This document shows, in pieces, positions 34,120 through 45,200 of a DNA stretch of 64,000 nucleotides. The notes beneath the pieces were generated by a model that was not told where the DNA came from, searched no databases, and worked only from the letters and a program-made list of their open reading frames with translations. How positions within the stretch are numbered: position 1 is the first letter of the stretch; each line of letters opens with the position of its first letter. Both the position numbers and the translations under genes were made by a program. The stretch is from Holothuria scabra (lineage: Eukaryota; Echinodermata; Holothuroidea; Aspidochirotida; Holothuriidae): the NCBI GenBank assembly GCA_037179385.1, contig CM074185.1:11336922-11400921 (forward strand). The letters are read 5' to 3'.

Positions 34120-35520
34120 TCGTAAACACTTCTTTGGTGGTCGTGGCCGTGTGACCCGGAATTGAAACGCACCGATTGCATTCAACTACGATTGAACATG
34201 TTCAATCGGACCGACGGTTTACGACACGACGGAACTCTGGTGGTGAAACAGGCTATGGTACAAGGACTACAGCTGACGCGACGTCTTGTCGCTTGAGGTA
34301 GTTAGTTGTCGTGGCAGTGTGTACCGGGCTTTACATTCAGACTCTCAACGACGCAACTCCTTGCGACGACATTATCCAGACACGTCGCAAAGAGTGAATG
34401 CGTAGCCTTAAGCGTCCCCTATTCTTGCAACAAGAAACTGGCTCTGTAAAAACTCGCCCCTGTGACAACTAGAGATGCCCTCCCCTGTTCCAAAAGTGGG
34501 GCCCTCGGGAAGAACTTCGAGGTGGGTGCTGAATATATTCTTCATCGGTGCAGTGTACATTCAGCTCAGAAGATTCGAAAGTGCCATTTACGGCCATCTG
34601 GAGAGTTTGTAATGGTGGTGCTTTGCTTAGATAACCCTGCTGGCACACAGCCGCCTCCCCCGTCCTAATATCCCTTTTCTTTCTTTCGACCGTGTCTAGG
34701 TACATTGCATAAACGTTGGCGTGTGGGGCAGCAAAAATGTAAAATGAATGTGCCCTTTTTATGTTGGCCGACCCTCCCTCAAAAAAGATCCAAGATCCGC
34801 CGGCCCCTGCCCACACACACAGTACGTGAAAAGACTGTTAGAAAAAGTTGAGGCGTACAAACTTCAACAAACAGTAGCGAGGAGAAATAGCCTTTATCTC
34901 TAGAAGAAGTCCGAGGGGATTAGGCAGTAGAGGGAATCCCCCGATCGGAAGCATGCTAACAAAGCCCGGCTGACCTGGCCAAGCATTAGAGCCCGACCGG
35001 CCGCGCTGTTGGCCGTAATGTGACTTAAATTTGTTTCAGTGTTTCACTATATAGCGCCAATTTACACCTCAGTTCTCTTCAGAAAACACAATTCTTCTCA
35101 AGGGCTAGGGGAATCCACACTCTTATTAAGATTCCCCTCCCCAGCTAAGACGCCACCCCCACAGTAGCGGACAATCACGTACAGATCGACTCGCCTTCTT
35201 TTTTTTTTTGGTGACCGCGCCCTCACTAATTTTTATTCTTATTGCCAGTGATAGACCCGCGCGGGGTGCCACTTGAAAACAGAAATTTTCTAACCCTTTC
35301 CCGCGTTCCCATTTCAGCATCTCCTTCGATCCCCAACGCACACCGCTGTCAAAAAATCAAACGCTGGATTAATCAGAAAGAGCAGGGAAAAAAAAATAAT
35401 AAATAATAATAATAATAATAAAAAAAAAAAAAAAAAACAGGCCGCTAACAAAGCCGTACCTTTTGTAGGTCAAGTCATGAACTGAATGTGCGTTTCTCCC
35501 AATCTGGGTGCGGACCGACT
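34120..35520. other. No gene seen
   Basis: This is more GC-rich than its surroundings, with no recognised protein. A fragment at about 34588-34640 (GGCCATCTGG ... GGTGGTGCTTTGCTTAGAT) resembles the CGC-rich dispersed repeat. A/T microsatellites occupy 35387-35437. Confidence 0.45.
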
Positions 35521-35800
35521 GATGGTGGTCAAGTGGTTAGAGCATTAGAATTCAGTGCAGTGACGTCGGGAGGTTGGGAGTTCAAGTTCTCATCATCTGT
35601 GACCGCCGTCGATCATACCGAAAGCTAATACCGGGGTATCTGATGCTCGTGGCATAAGCAGTGGAGGGGGAAGACAAGCGCGGCCAGTGAGCCACACCTG
35701 AAAAAAAAAAGGAAGAAAAAAAAAGGAAGAAAAAAAAAAACTGGAAATAAGGCTGTGGTCGGATCTGCTTGAACCAATTGGTTGGAAACTGCATGGGCCG
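35521..35800 (+). repeat. tRNA-derived SINE, family 1
   Basis: The head has an A-box-like AAGTGGTTAGAGCATTAG and a B-box-like GAGTTCAAGTTCTC. The body ends GGCCAGTGAGCCACACCTG...GGCTGTGGTCGG...GAACCAATTGGTTGGAAACTG, which is shared with the copy at 39908. A poly-A/AAGG expansion (35701-35740) interrupts the body. Confidence 0.75.
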
Positions 35801-37228
35801 TAAAAACCCATCTCACAGACATGTCTAATCTTGGTGTCGCGGGACCAAGTCTCAAGTGTTATCACGCTCATAAATAATTACTGACATTTAACTAAATCAG
35901 ACCATTTTTCAGGGAGGGAGAAAAGTTCTTCACTGTTAGCAGAAAAATGTTTCTACACTTCAGACAATAATTTCAACAGAATTCTTTAAAAACTATTAAA
36001 TTTGCAAAATCTGCATATTTTTATGAGTTAAGTCTGCTCAACATTCCAAATAAACTTTAAATGTGTGCCTAGTTCAAGATGTTACCCCTATCAGCAGATA
36101 AAATGGAATATTCCAATATGGCAGCCTCCTTGCTTCAAAAGAGAAATACTTTGACGACCGCAATTGAGCTGTGAAATTCCTTGAAGACACATTTGCATGG
36201 TTGTTAGTAATTAAAGAGTAGCCAAATAAGTGTAAAAATCTAATGGCGCATGAATGAAAGTATATAAGTCGATGCAAATAAATTACCTTGGTTGTGGTTG
36301 GTTGTGCATGTATCGGGCCCTTTACAATTACAATAGGCCATACGAGGTTTACCCCATGCGCCATGATAGCCTACAGCTAGCTTAACAGGCTACGTAGTAC
36401 ACTGTACAGTACAGCATGGTACATGGGAAGCTGTAATTACTGAGTTGTAACGGATGCACTTTAGGCCTAAATTAGGCAGTTGTATGTTATTTGAGGCACT
36501 GGTAACACACACAATGAAGTAATTATCATAATGATAACTTGGACTTTGAACAGTGTTCCTGTTAGTGTTACTTTAAGTGTTACATGTGTCAGTGTAATCT
36601 GGGCCCAGGGATCACGGCAAGGTGAAAACTAGGCCTAGGCCTAGGCCTAGGCCTAGTCCTTGAACAGGATGCTATGCTATGTTCACTTCTTTTTGCTCCA
36701 CACTAGGATCCTTGGCCACAGTGCACTAGAAACCCAGCTGTTGAAATATCAACTTGACTGAGCAAGCAAATTGATCATGGTATAAATAGCCCATATTCCT
36801 TAGTGAATATTACCATGGGTACCCTTAAACAATTGGAATGGGTTTTATGTTGATTTATAGCTAACAAAAATATGCAAACATGCAAGTTTAGGTCACTTTC
36901 TGAGACAAAGTGTTACAGAACACTTAACTTTGAGTCCTCTTTCAGCATCAGGCCATTTTGCTGTTTTGAAAAATGATGGCTCTACACACACTTCACATCA
37001 GTGGACAAGTTACAGTGCAATTCCTCCAATAGATATCATAAAATCCGTTGTATATTTCGAGGACACAAAAAGAAAGATTTAAATTCTATCCAAATATTAA
37101 TAAAATTTTTTTAAAATAATTTCCAGTATTTTAAAAATGTAGGACTAAATTTAATAATTTTGTTATTATTTTCTGTAAATAAGGTCCTTTTTTAAAGTTA
37201 AAATGAACATCTTCTGTAACATCAAAAA
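35801..37228. other. No gene seen; candidate location of ZZZ3 upstream sequence
   Basis: Sequence turns AT-rich and intron-like from about 36 kb. No splice-linked exon was identified. Bases 36631-36655 are an AGGCCT hexamer repeat and are listed separately. A YY1-like CAATATGGCAGCC at about 36114 could mark a promoter, but this is weak. Confidence 0.35.
36631..36655. repeat. (AGGCCT)n palindromic microsatellite
   Basis: Four tandem AGGCCT units form a self-complementary run, directly followed by AGTCCTTGAACAGGA. That string is similar to the start of the nested insertion at 10610. Confidence 0.8.
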
Positions 37229-37334
37229 GTGTAGTCAGGGTAACCTTCCCGTTCAGTGAACCTGCCTTGCTCATACACCTCGAGGTGTATAATAAGGCAG
37301 GGTCACCTTGAGGGAAGGGTTACGCTGAGTACAT
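37229..37334. repeat. 106-bp near-perfect palindrome
   Basis: Two arms of about 53 bases mirror each other about the CACCTC/GAGGTG centre at 37281/37282. Matching blocks are GGTAACCTTCCC with GGGAAGGGTTAC, TGAACCTGCCTT with AAGGCAGGGTCA, and ATACACCTC with GAGGTGTAT. There is no unpaired loop. It could be a small fold-back transposon or a hairpin RNA source. No target duplication was found. Confidence 0.85.
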
Positions 37335-38866
37335 GAATTGATGACACTGTGTCTTTTGATTTACACTAAAATTGTTACAGTTATAGGCATTTCTAGATTG
37401 TGTAACTTATTTTGTGATACAGTTGATTTTTAATTCCAAATTTCACCAACTTATTCCCCTCTGTTTGAAGAAAAGCTGATTGACAAGCCTAAATGCAGCA
37501 CTTGTTAAAGATTATTCATGATGAAGCGATCCCTCTTCCTTTTTGTTACATTCTTCCTCTCTGCCTGATTAACTCTTATTGCTTCAGGGAGGAAAAGAGA
37601 CTCACTACATGCAGACTTGATTTAGTGAAGTTTCATATCTGATATTCATTGACCATGCCGTTTGAATTGCGGTAAAAAAGTTGGTTTTCTAACCTCAGTA
37701 ATCTATTGTTCAACTGAGGTATATCAAGTTTCCAAACCCACTGCTGGAGGCCTATTATTATCACTTCACCGAGCTTTTAGTCCACTTTGGTTGCAAAAAA
37801 TTACACGGTACTTTGGGCAGGATTGTAATCAAAACCCCCTCCCTGTGCTCTGCATACTATGGCTAGGATTTCTTGACTTGGATGAAATGTCTTTGCATGG
37901 AGTATCACTGTCTGTCAATCATCAAATTGTGTGATTGGGCAAGGAAGGAAATCAAGTGTATATTTTTACCGTGACCAAATCGTCATGACAGTAAAAGATG
38001 TGTTATGATACACAAAAAGTTACATAACATTTGGGGTTAGCTAACAGCTCAGTCAGCATGTGTTAATTGCTTTTCAAGCAGTGTGAACACAATGAAAGCA
38101 TAGCTCATTTGAGGTCACAGATCATGTAACAAATTCAGATATTAGTTTCACCCCATTCCGCCTTTGATGTACTGGGGTGTCTATGTTGCTTTTTCAAGAA
38201 GCGACGTCACAGCATGTCATGGCAAGTATGGTGTGCATTTTTGAAGCTGTGAGGCAGTTGTTGAGTTGTGCCCTGAGCTCAGCATGCAAACATCTTGATT
38301 TCAGGAGGCATGTGGGAAAGGACTGTGTACGGAGTAGGTCCTACCATTAAGCGAAGTACACAGTCTTGTTCAAGGACTACTGTTGGTGAAAGCATGATTT
38401 AGGCCAGCCCATCATGTAATTTGCATTTAGCTTCAGGTTGTTTCCACAGTTTTGTTATGAAAATGACATTAAAATTGCATACAGGTGTTTCATCAACCAG
38501 TTATTCCCACATACTGGCCTACTTCAGTCAATGTGGCATGGTCCAAGTATAGTCCATTATAGTTGATACTACTGTAGCTACTGTAAAATTTGAATGCCAG
38601 ACTTGTGGCCACCCTGAATATACTCTGAAAACATATGGATATTGACTGTAAGGCAGCATATGATTTGTGCACAGCACATGCGGTTATTGTATGTATGCAG
38701 GTCTTGAGTTTTATATATTCCAGACATGTGCTACAAATAGCACTCCTCAGGAAATTAAGGAGTGTGGTAGGGTTGGTTTGGTTTTATTAATCCAAAATAG
38801 ATTTATATGGCTATTAATCAGTCTTGCAATGCTCTAGGATACACCTACTGTACTGTACTGTATTAA
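37335..38866. other. No gene seen
   Basis: AT-rich, intron-like sequence upstream of ZZZ3. Open frames are short and unrecognised. A CRE-like GACGTCA occurs near 38202 without other promoter marks. Confidence 0.4.
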
Positions 38867-39163
38867 AGGCATATTTTCATCATCCCAAACAGTTCCAATT
38901 CTCCCAACCTACTTACTTCTAGCCCCTCCCACATTTATCTAAAACTCATCTTTGTCCAGACACAATCCTTGTTTATTACTTCATGGCTTGTCCCAGTGGC
39001 CATACAAGTCCATAATGTGTAATCAAGACACTCTCAGTGCCCATGCTGTGTAATTTAGCTATGATGCATTGTTTGGATGTTATGCCAATCAAAGAACTGT
39101 ACCAATTGAGAGTTTTGATATATGTATACTGAAACTGCAGTTTAGGGTGACGAATGACTGCCT
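38867..39163 (-). mobile_element. TTAA-flanked MITE, subfamily B
   Basis: A 297-bp copy with TTAA on the left (38863-38866) and TTAG on the right (39164-39167), a single-base decay. It is very close to the copies at 13546 and 24496. Confidence 0.86.
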
Positions 39164-39907
39164 TTAGTGTACACACACAGGCCTACAATTCCTGATAAAA
39201 CAATTAATTGCTAGATACACCTGTACAGTAACAAAACGCATGCACTCAAGACCTGAAACGTGAAACCTCCTCTCCCCCTTTCAATGTTGTGCCTGTCTAG
39301 TTAAAAAATTGTAGCTAACATTGAAAGGGGGAGCAGGTAAGGTGACTTGTTTCATTTACTTTTGTCAAAGAGTGTAGGCCTAGGCCTGACCTACGTATTA
39401 TCATTATCATGGGATACGCTTGAGCCATATGCTGCATGGTGTAGGCCAATATGCAGGATTAGATCGATTAAAAACACTTCCTGTATGCAGTTTGAATGTC
39501 ATTTCCATGCAGTACAAACGTGGTGAAAACAAACTTAAGCTTATGCAAATTACATGATTGGCTAGCCTTAATGATGTTTTCACCTTGCTGTGACCTCAGG
39601 CCCAGCTTACACTTGCACAAATGAGTTGAAATAACAGTAACAATTAACAGTAACACTTTCACAGGGAATATAACTTTTGTTTCAGCACCTCGTTTTCCCT
39701 TCTGAACCACTGTTCACCAAAACTGAGAAACATTGAAAAAATCCAGAATTCAAATTTTAAGAAATGTTAATTTCGTGGAAGTTACTGTTGAATGAAAATT
39801 CCTGAATATTTGTCATGTAAAATATACAACACAAATGTGAGAGTAGACTTCCACAACAAAACCAGTAATGACCATTAGACTGTTATCACTGATCATATTG
39901 TGTTAGA

Positions 39908-40157
39908 CTGCATGTTTGGTCTAATGGTAAGAGTATCTGGCTCACATGCAAAAGGCACTGGTTCTATTCCCAGGTTGAGTCATACCAAAGACTAAAAATG
40001 GAAACTACTGCTGTTGTACATGATCTCCAGTCTTCACCTAAGCAATGGAGTAGGGAAAACAGGCCAGTGAGCCACAACTGGAAAAAAGGCTGTGGCTGGC
40101 TCAACTTGAACCAATAGGTTGGAAACTGTGCCCTAAACCTCTAACTAACTAACTAAC
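39908..40157 (+). repeat. tRNA-derived SINE, family 1, complete copy
   Basis: The A box lies in TTGGTCTAATGGTAAGAG and the B box in GGTTCTATTCCCAGG. The body carries CTACTGC, AAGCAATGGAGTAGGGAAAA, GGCCAGTGAGCCACAACTGG and GAACCAATAGGTTGGAAACT, ending in a (CTAA)n tail. It lies 130 bases before the ZZZ3 exon at 40288 and gives the family consensus used for the other copies. Confidence 0.8.
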
Positions 40158-40287
40158 ATATTGTGTTAGTTTAATTAAAATCAATGTAAAATTGTTGTGC
40201 AGATTTAAAAGTATAGAAAAACTTTAAAAGCAGACTGTGATTGCCCAAATAAGCCAAAACTAATAAGTGTTTTTGCTTATTTTCCAG

Positions 40288-42294
40288 AGTTCAGAAACAT
40301 GGAGAGAAAATGAAACGACACACACGATCTTCCAGGGGCAGTGACGATGCTGGACACGGAAACCTTGGCAGAGCAGAGAGGACTACTAGGTCTCGCACAT
40401 CATCGGAGGACCTTGTCATTCATGAACTCCCGAAAATAACACGTCATAGAAAATCATTACCAGCTCAGAATGTAACACAGAGTCCCAAAGAATGGGTTGA
40501 AGGAAAGACTCGTCACCACAGTGGTGGAAAACATCGGGCAGGGGTGGGATCCACAATAACAGGACAGTCAAAAAGCCAAAAGGCCAGTGCAGTCTCAATT
40601 TTGCCCCAATCCAGTGAGAAAAAAGATGGTGATTCTGATCATAATAAACACCCTGAAAGTACACCTAGTTTAACATTACCAGGAGCTCAGGGCAAATTAA
40701 CGAAAATGTCTTTAAGAAGAAAGAGTGACAAGGATAAACAACAGGACAATTCTAAGCCGAAGAAGACCTTAGAAAATTCTCCAGACGTAAATCAAAGGAT
40801 ATCAAAAGTGGCTATTCCATCTCCGGTGGGGAAAAGAACCAGACACAATTCAGGAAAGAGCTCAGGCCTTAAACGTTCATTGCAAAACAAAAATGTAGAC
40901 CAAACAGACACAAAAGGTTCATCACATATTGTATCTGTGGATAAGGATGATATAAAAGTTGACACAGCATCCTCAATACCACTTTTGCCAGATAACGTCC
41001 TCCCAAGCATTGAAACTCCATCTGTGAAACAAAACAGCTTGAAAGAGAAAGATGAAGTGTTGGATGGCAAAGACGCAAATTCAGACTTAGCAAAAAATGA
41101 AAATAAAATTTCTGTGGATGTATCAAATGCAGGGAAACTTGACACTCAGGAGAAAAATTTATTAACTGGAAGGAGAATGAGTCCGAGAAAAATAACATCT
41201 GAAATTGTTAGTACGAAAGTAGAGTGTACAAAAGTAAACTCTACCTTGCCAGCTAAAGATGATGAACCTAATTTAAATTCTCCTAATTCTATGCAATCTG
41301 AATCCAAAGAACGGGAACAAGAAACTGGTAAGAGGAAACTACTCATCCAAACTTCGGAGCAGGCTTGTCAAAAAGGTGACAAAATCACAGATTCTTCAGA
41401 ACCCCAACACAAACGACACAGAACTTTGTCAGCTTCAAGGAGCTTACAAGCTGAATTTGATAATGTTTCAACTGAATTAAATACCTCGAAACTAGAAGGA
41501 GACCCAGGAGATGGGAGTTCCAATTCTAAACATAGTTTACAAGTATCGCATGAAAAAATTGAAGAAAATTTGCTTGAAAAAGCAGAAAATAAGTCAGATG
41601 CTTCGGTTGCCACTGTGCCTACACCTCAAAAGCCTGATGGGTCAGGTAAAGTTGTTGACCTTCCAGATAGAACGGATATTCAAAACACTTTGTGTGAGTC
41701 AAACACCCCCTCTGTGTCCAATAACCCAACTGGCAAGTTAGATGCAATAAAGCCTGCTCCTGTGGCTACACAGCTGCCAACACCTGTTAATGTAAAAGAT
41801 TCTCATAAGCCTTCCACTAGTTTAGCCGGAAAAACTTCTTCACATACTACGGGTGACGTGAATGGTCAAACAGCAAAACTTGATGGGAATTTGAATAAGA
41901 TTAAAGAAAAAGACAAAATTGTTGACAAACCAAAATTAGCTGTCAGTGAAATGAATGATGACAGGACGGTTTTAGGACAAGTTCATGTTAAGTTGAACTC
42001 GGATGTGGTGCCACCATCGAAAAGTGGTGATCCACCATCTAAAGATACAGGCATTAGTCTTGCCAGTACATCCTCAGGGTATGTTGGTGGTGTTCAGGGT
42101 CACCATGCAACTTCAGAGAAGAAAACATCTCAAGCAGAACACCTATCACAAGTGGAACACAATAATGGGAGTCTTAGTAGTCCAAAGCTCCCTCCAGATG
42201 TTGGCTATGAAGCCCCAGAGTGGTGCCAGGAAGTTGATGAGGGTGAACCGTTCTTCTTTGAATCGGATCATTTAGCCTTGAAAGGAAATAAAGA
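40288..42294 (+). CDS. ZZZ3: ZZZ3 exon with start codon (large N-terminal exon)
   Basis: The acceptor TTTTCCAG ends at 40287 and the donor A/GTAAGT begins at 42295, so the apparent stop at 42296 is intronic. ATG at 40310 is the first in-frame start, and the frame is open back to the acceptor, so an upstream coding exon cannot be fully excluded. The exon encodes residues 1-661, which are low-complexity and rich in Ser, Lys, Thr and Asp. It opens with a basic KRHTRSSRG stretch comparable to human ZZZ3 and ends with [16 protein letters not shown]. The many open frames on the other strand here are shadows. Confidence 0.93.
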
Positions 42295-45200
42295 GTAAGT
42301 ACTGCACAAAAATTGAAAAAAAAAAAGAAACAAAACATACTTTATTTGAATACATATTTTGCCTGTATAGGACCTTTCTTTAGCTTCTTTGACACAGGAT
42401 GACAGAGCTGCTACCGTAACCTTTGTGAACCTTTAGTAATAGATTCTCCTCTGCTTCACAGAGCCCCAATGAATTTGTTCTTGATGTTAATGGGCTTTGT
42501 TTAAAGTGGCCATTAACAGTTTTTTTCACAATGATAATTTAATTGTTCATCCCATTTATCCATTGACTTACAGTAAATGATCAGTGATTATCATGTGATT
42601 GAGTAGAATGTGCAGTACTGTACATAGTGGATGGTGTCAGATAGTTCTACATCTGCAATAGGGCTGTGAATGTTTAGCAAAATAACTAAACGTTTAAGCT
42701 CAAAAATTTGTGATCGTTTAGCGATAATCGTGATTACCTAATCACAAAAAAGTAATATTTTCAGTGTGAAGTGATTAATACAGAGTTTATTCAGAAATAA
42801 TAGTAGTTGTTATCTTGCATGTTAAAATCAAATTATTCTGAAAATTTGAAGCCTACAAGGTTCAAATATGCCCAGAAATTTCCATTTAACAAAAATCAGG
42901 GATCATGAGTACACAAATGAATAAAAAACTGTCAAAAACAGGTTTTGTGATTAATGGCTTGAAGCTTTGTACTAAACATTTATCTCACATGGGATCGTTT
43001 AGCGATTAATCGCTACGAGGTTCACAGCCCTAATCTGCAAGGGTCTTTTTGCGGAACACATATTCAGAAATTTTCATGCAGCAGTAAATAACACAAAATT
43101 CATCCATCAATGAGGTGATGGAACTCAAGGTTAATATGCTCTGTGAAACACAGGTTACCCCCTTTAATCTGTGGCCTGTTGGTCTTACTTTTGTCTTTGT
43201 GAGCTACTGTACACTGTACATACATTGCACCTATACTAGATAGTATTTAGGAGGTGTCAAACTGCACTGGTCTCGCTGGCTGTGCATATTATATCGGTGC
43301 TATGGCCGAGTGGATAAAGGCGGTGGCATTTGAAGCGATGAAGCTTAGCATCCGGGAGGTCTGGAGTTCGATTCCTGGCTGGGTCAAAGTAAGGTGGGTT
43401 TTTCATCCAAGAGCAATCTATGGTTTTCTCTTCTGAACTGGCCTTTCAAAAAATACTAAATTTGATCCAAATCGTTGAATTGGTTGCCACCTGACGTGGA
43501 GCTGTAATTCATGAGCCACTGGCTTCTTCCACATTCGTGGTTGCTTAGCGTCATAAAACAACTGCCGTTCAAGGCATTATTATTATTATTATATACTGTA
43601 GAAGTGTAGCATATTGGTATGGTACTGTAGACGTTTTCTGTCAATACAGTGTATAGAACATATGCATTAATGTCAGAATAACATCATGCTTGGAGGGAAA
43701 ACAATTTCCACGTTGCTACCCCACTAATACTGTATTTGTGTAAGACATCCTGTACAGCATCAGTGGGTCCACAGGCAGTAGAATTTTTCCCATGTGTGTT
43801 GAAAGCTTTTCTGCATATCTGATTGCTTTACCAATCATCTGTCTACATTTGCTGGTATTGGTTTTTCATTTCTCCAAAGGAGGGCATACTGTAGTATGCA
43901 TTGTGACATCATATGCATAAAAGCCTAGTAAATTTAAAAATATTGCCTTAATTGTGAATACTGCCTTGTGACAACTTTCACAAGACAATTAGCTTTTGAA
44001 AAGTTTCTACTGTAATGCAAATGAATAGCTTTGGCTCTAAGGGCCCTAAGCATTTTTCCATAGCAATGAGCTAAAAAAAAATACATACATGATGTTTCCC
44101 TTAGCCTGCTGTGCATTTAACCACAAGTGAACACCCCTTAGGTGGTACTGGGAGTGTACAGTAAAGGTTCACATATTTGGACATACAGTATGTATTCTGA
44201 TGTAAGTTATGGCATATATTCAGTCTAAAATCACTCTTATAAAAATATCTTCCTTTATGTAATAAGACCAAAAAAATCCCCCTTCTAGGTAAGCCCCTTT
44301 TGGAGCAATAACCAGGCCTTGTGGGCAGTTGTTTTATGACGCAATAGCGACCAGGAATGTAGGAGAAGCCATTGGCTCATGAATTACAACTTCACATCGG
44401 GTGGCAACCAATTCAACAATTTGGATCAAATTTGGAATTTTTTGAAAGGCAAGTTCAGATGGGAAAATCGTAGATTGCTCTTGGATGAAAAACCCACCTT
44501 ACTTTGACCTGGCCAGGAATCCAACTCCAGACCTTCTGGCTGCTAAGCTTCATCTCTTCAAATGCCACCGCCTTTAGTACATGTCACTCTGGCATGCTTT
44601 CAGTATGCTAAAGGGTAAACAAGAAACATGGATGACACTGTATAATGATAATAGTGTTATCTGGTGTACAGTATACCACATACATGGCTAGAATTAATGA
44701 AGGCCACAAAGGCTAAGACCTTCATATACAGTATTTGGCAATGGCCTTGTTGCCTGGCCTGTATAATTTAATGCATGACCATCAAGTCCATTTGGCCTCT
44801 GTGCCCTACCTGTGAGATTACATCGTGGTCAGACAAAATCCCCCATTTGGCCTTGGTGCCCTCTCAGTTTCCCCTTAAACCTCATGGTAAAATGGCCTTG
44901 CCCTGCTGGAACCTTAATTTCAGTCCTGCACACACTGTATGCTTGCTTTTCTGCTTATGAGTAGAAATGGTACAATGCTAACTTGAAAAGTACATATGTT
45001 ATATTGTGATAGTCAAAGGCCACTGTCTAAGACATTGGTCTCCATTACTTTTGTTTTGGTCCACTCTTAATATCAGAGGAGATTTAAGTAAAAAACTCTG
45101 GAAGAAATCTTTGGAAGATATTCATTAATTTTTTTCAATATTGAAAACACTGGTTATTTTACTCTATGTTTGGCCTTGATTTAGTTGTAACAAATCCTGT

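Noticed and set aside
35593..35871. Phe-rich minus-strand frames
   Set aside because: They are translations of the A-rich expansion inside a SINE.
36074..36364. 96-codon minus-strand frame as a possible gene
   Set aside because: No domain, no splice or promoter support.
40416..41613. Several minus-strand open frames of 66 to 117 codons
   Set aside because: They lie opposite the large ZZZ3 coding exon and are shadows of it.
42295..42298. Stop codon directly after the large ZZZ3 exon, implying a short protein
   Set aside because: The TAA is within a GTAAGT donor, and joining to 45242 restores the conserved NKDY block.
43296..43386. Possible tRNA-Leu/Ser gene
   Set aside because: The A and B boxes are good, but the acceptor ends do not pair, the anticodon arm is not well formed, and a second inverted copy with the same non-tRNA tail shows it is a SINE.
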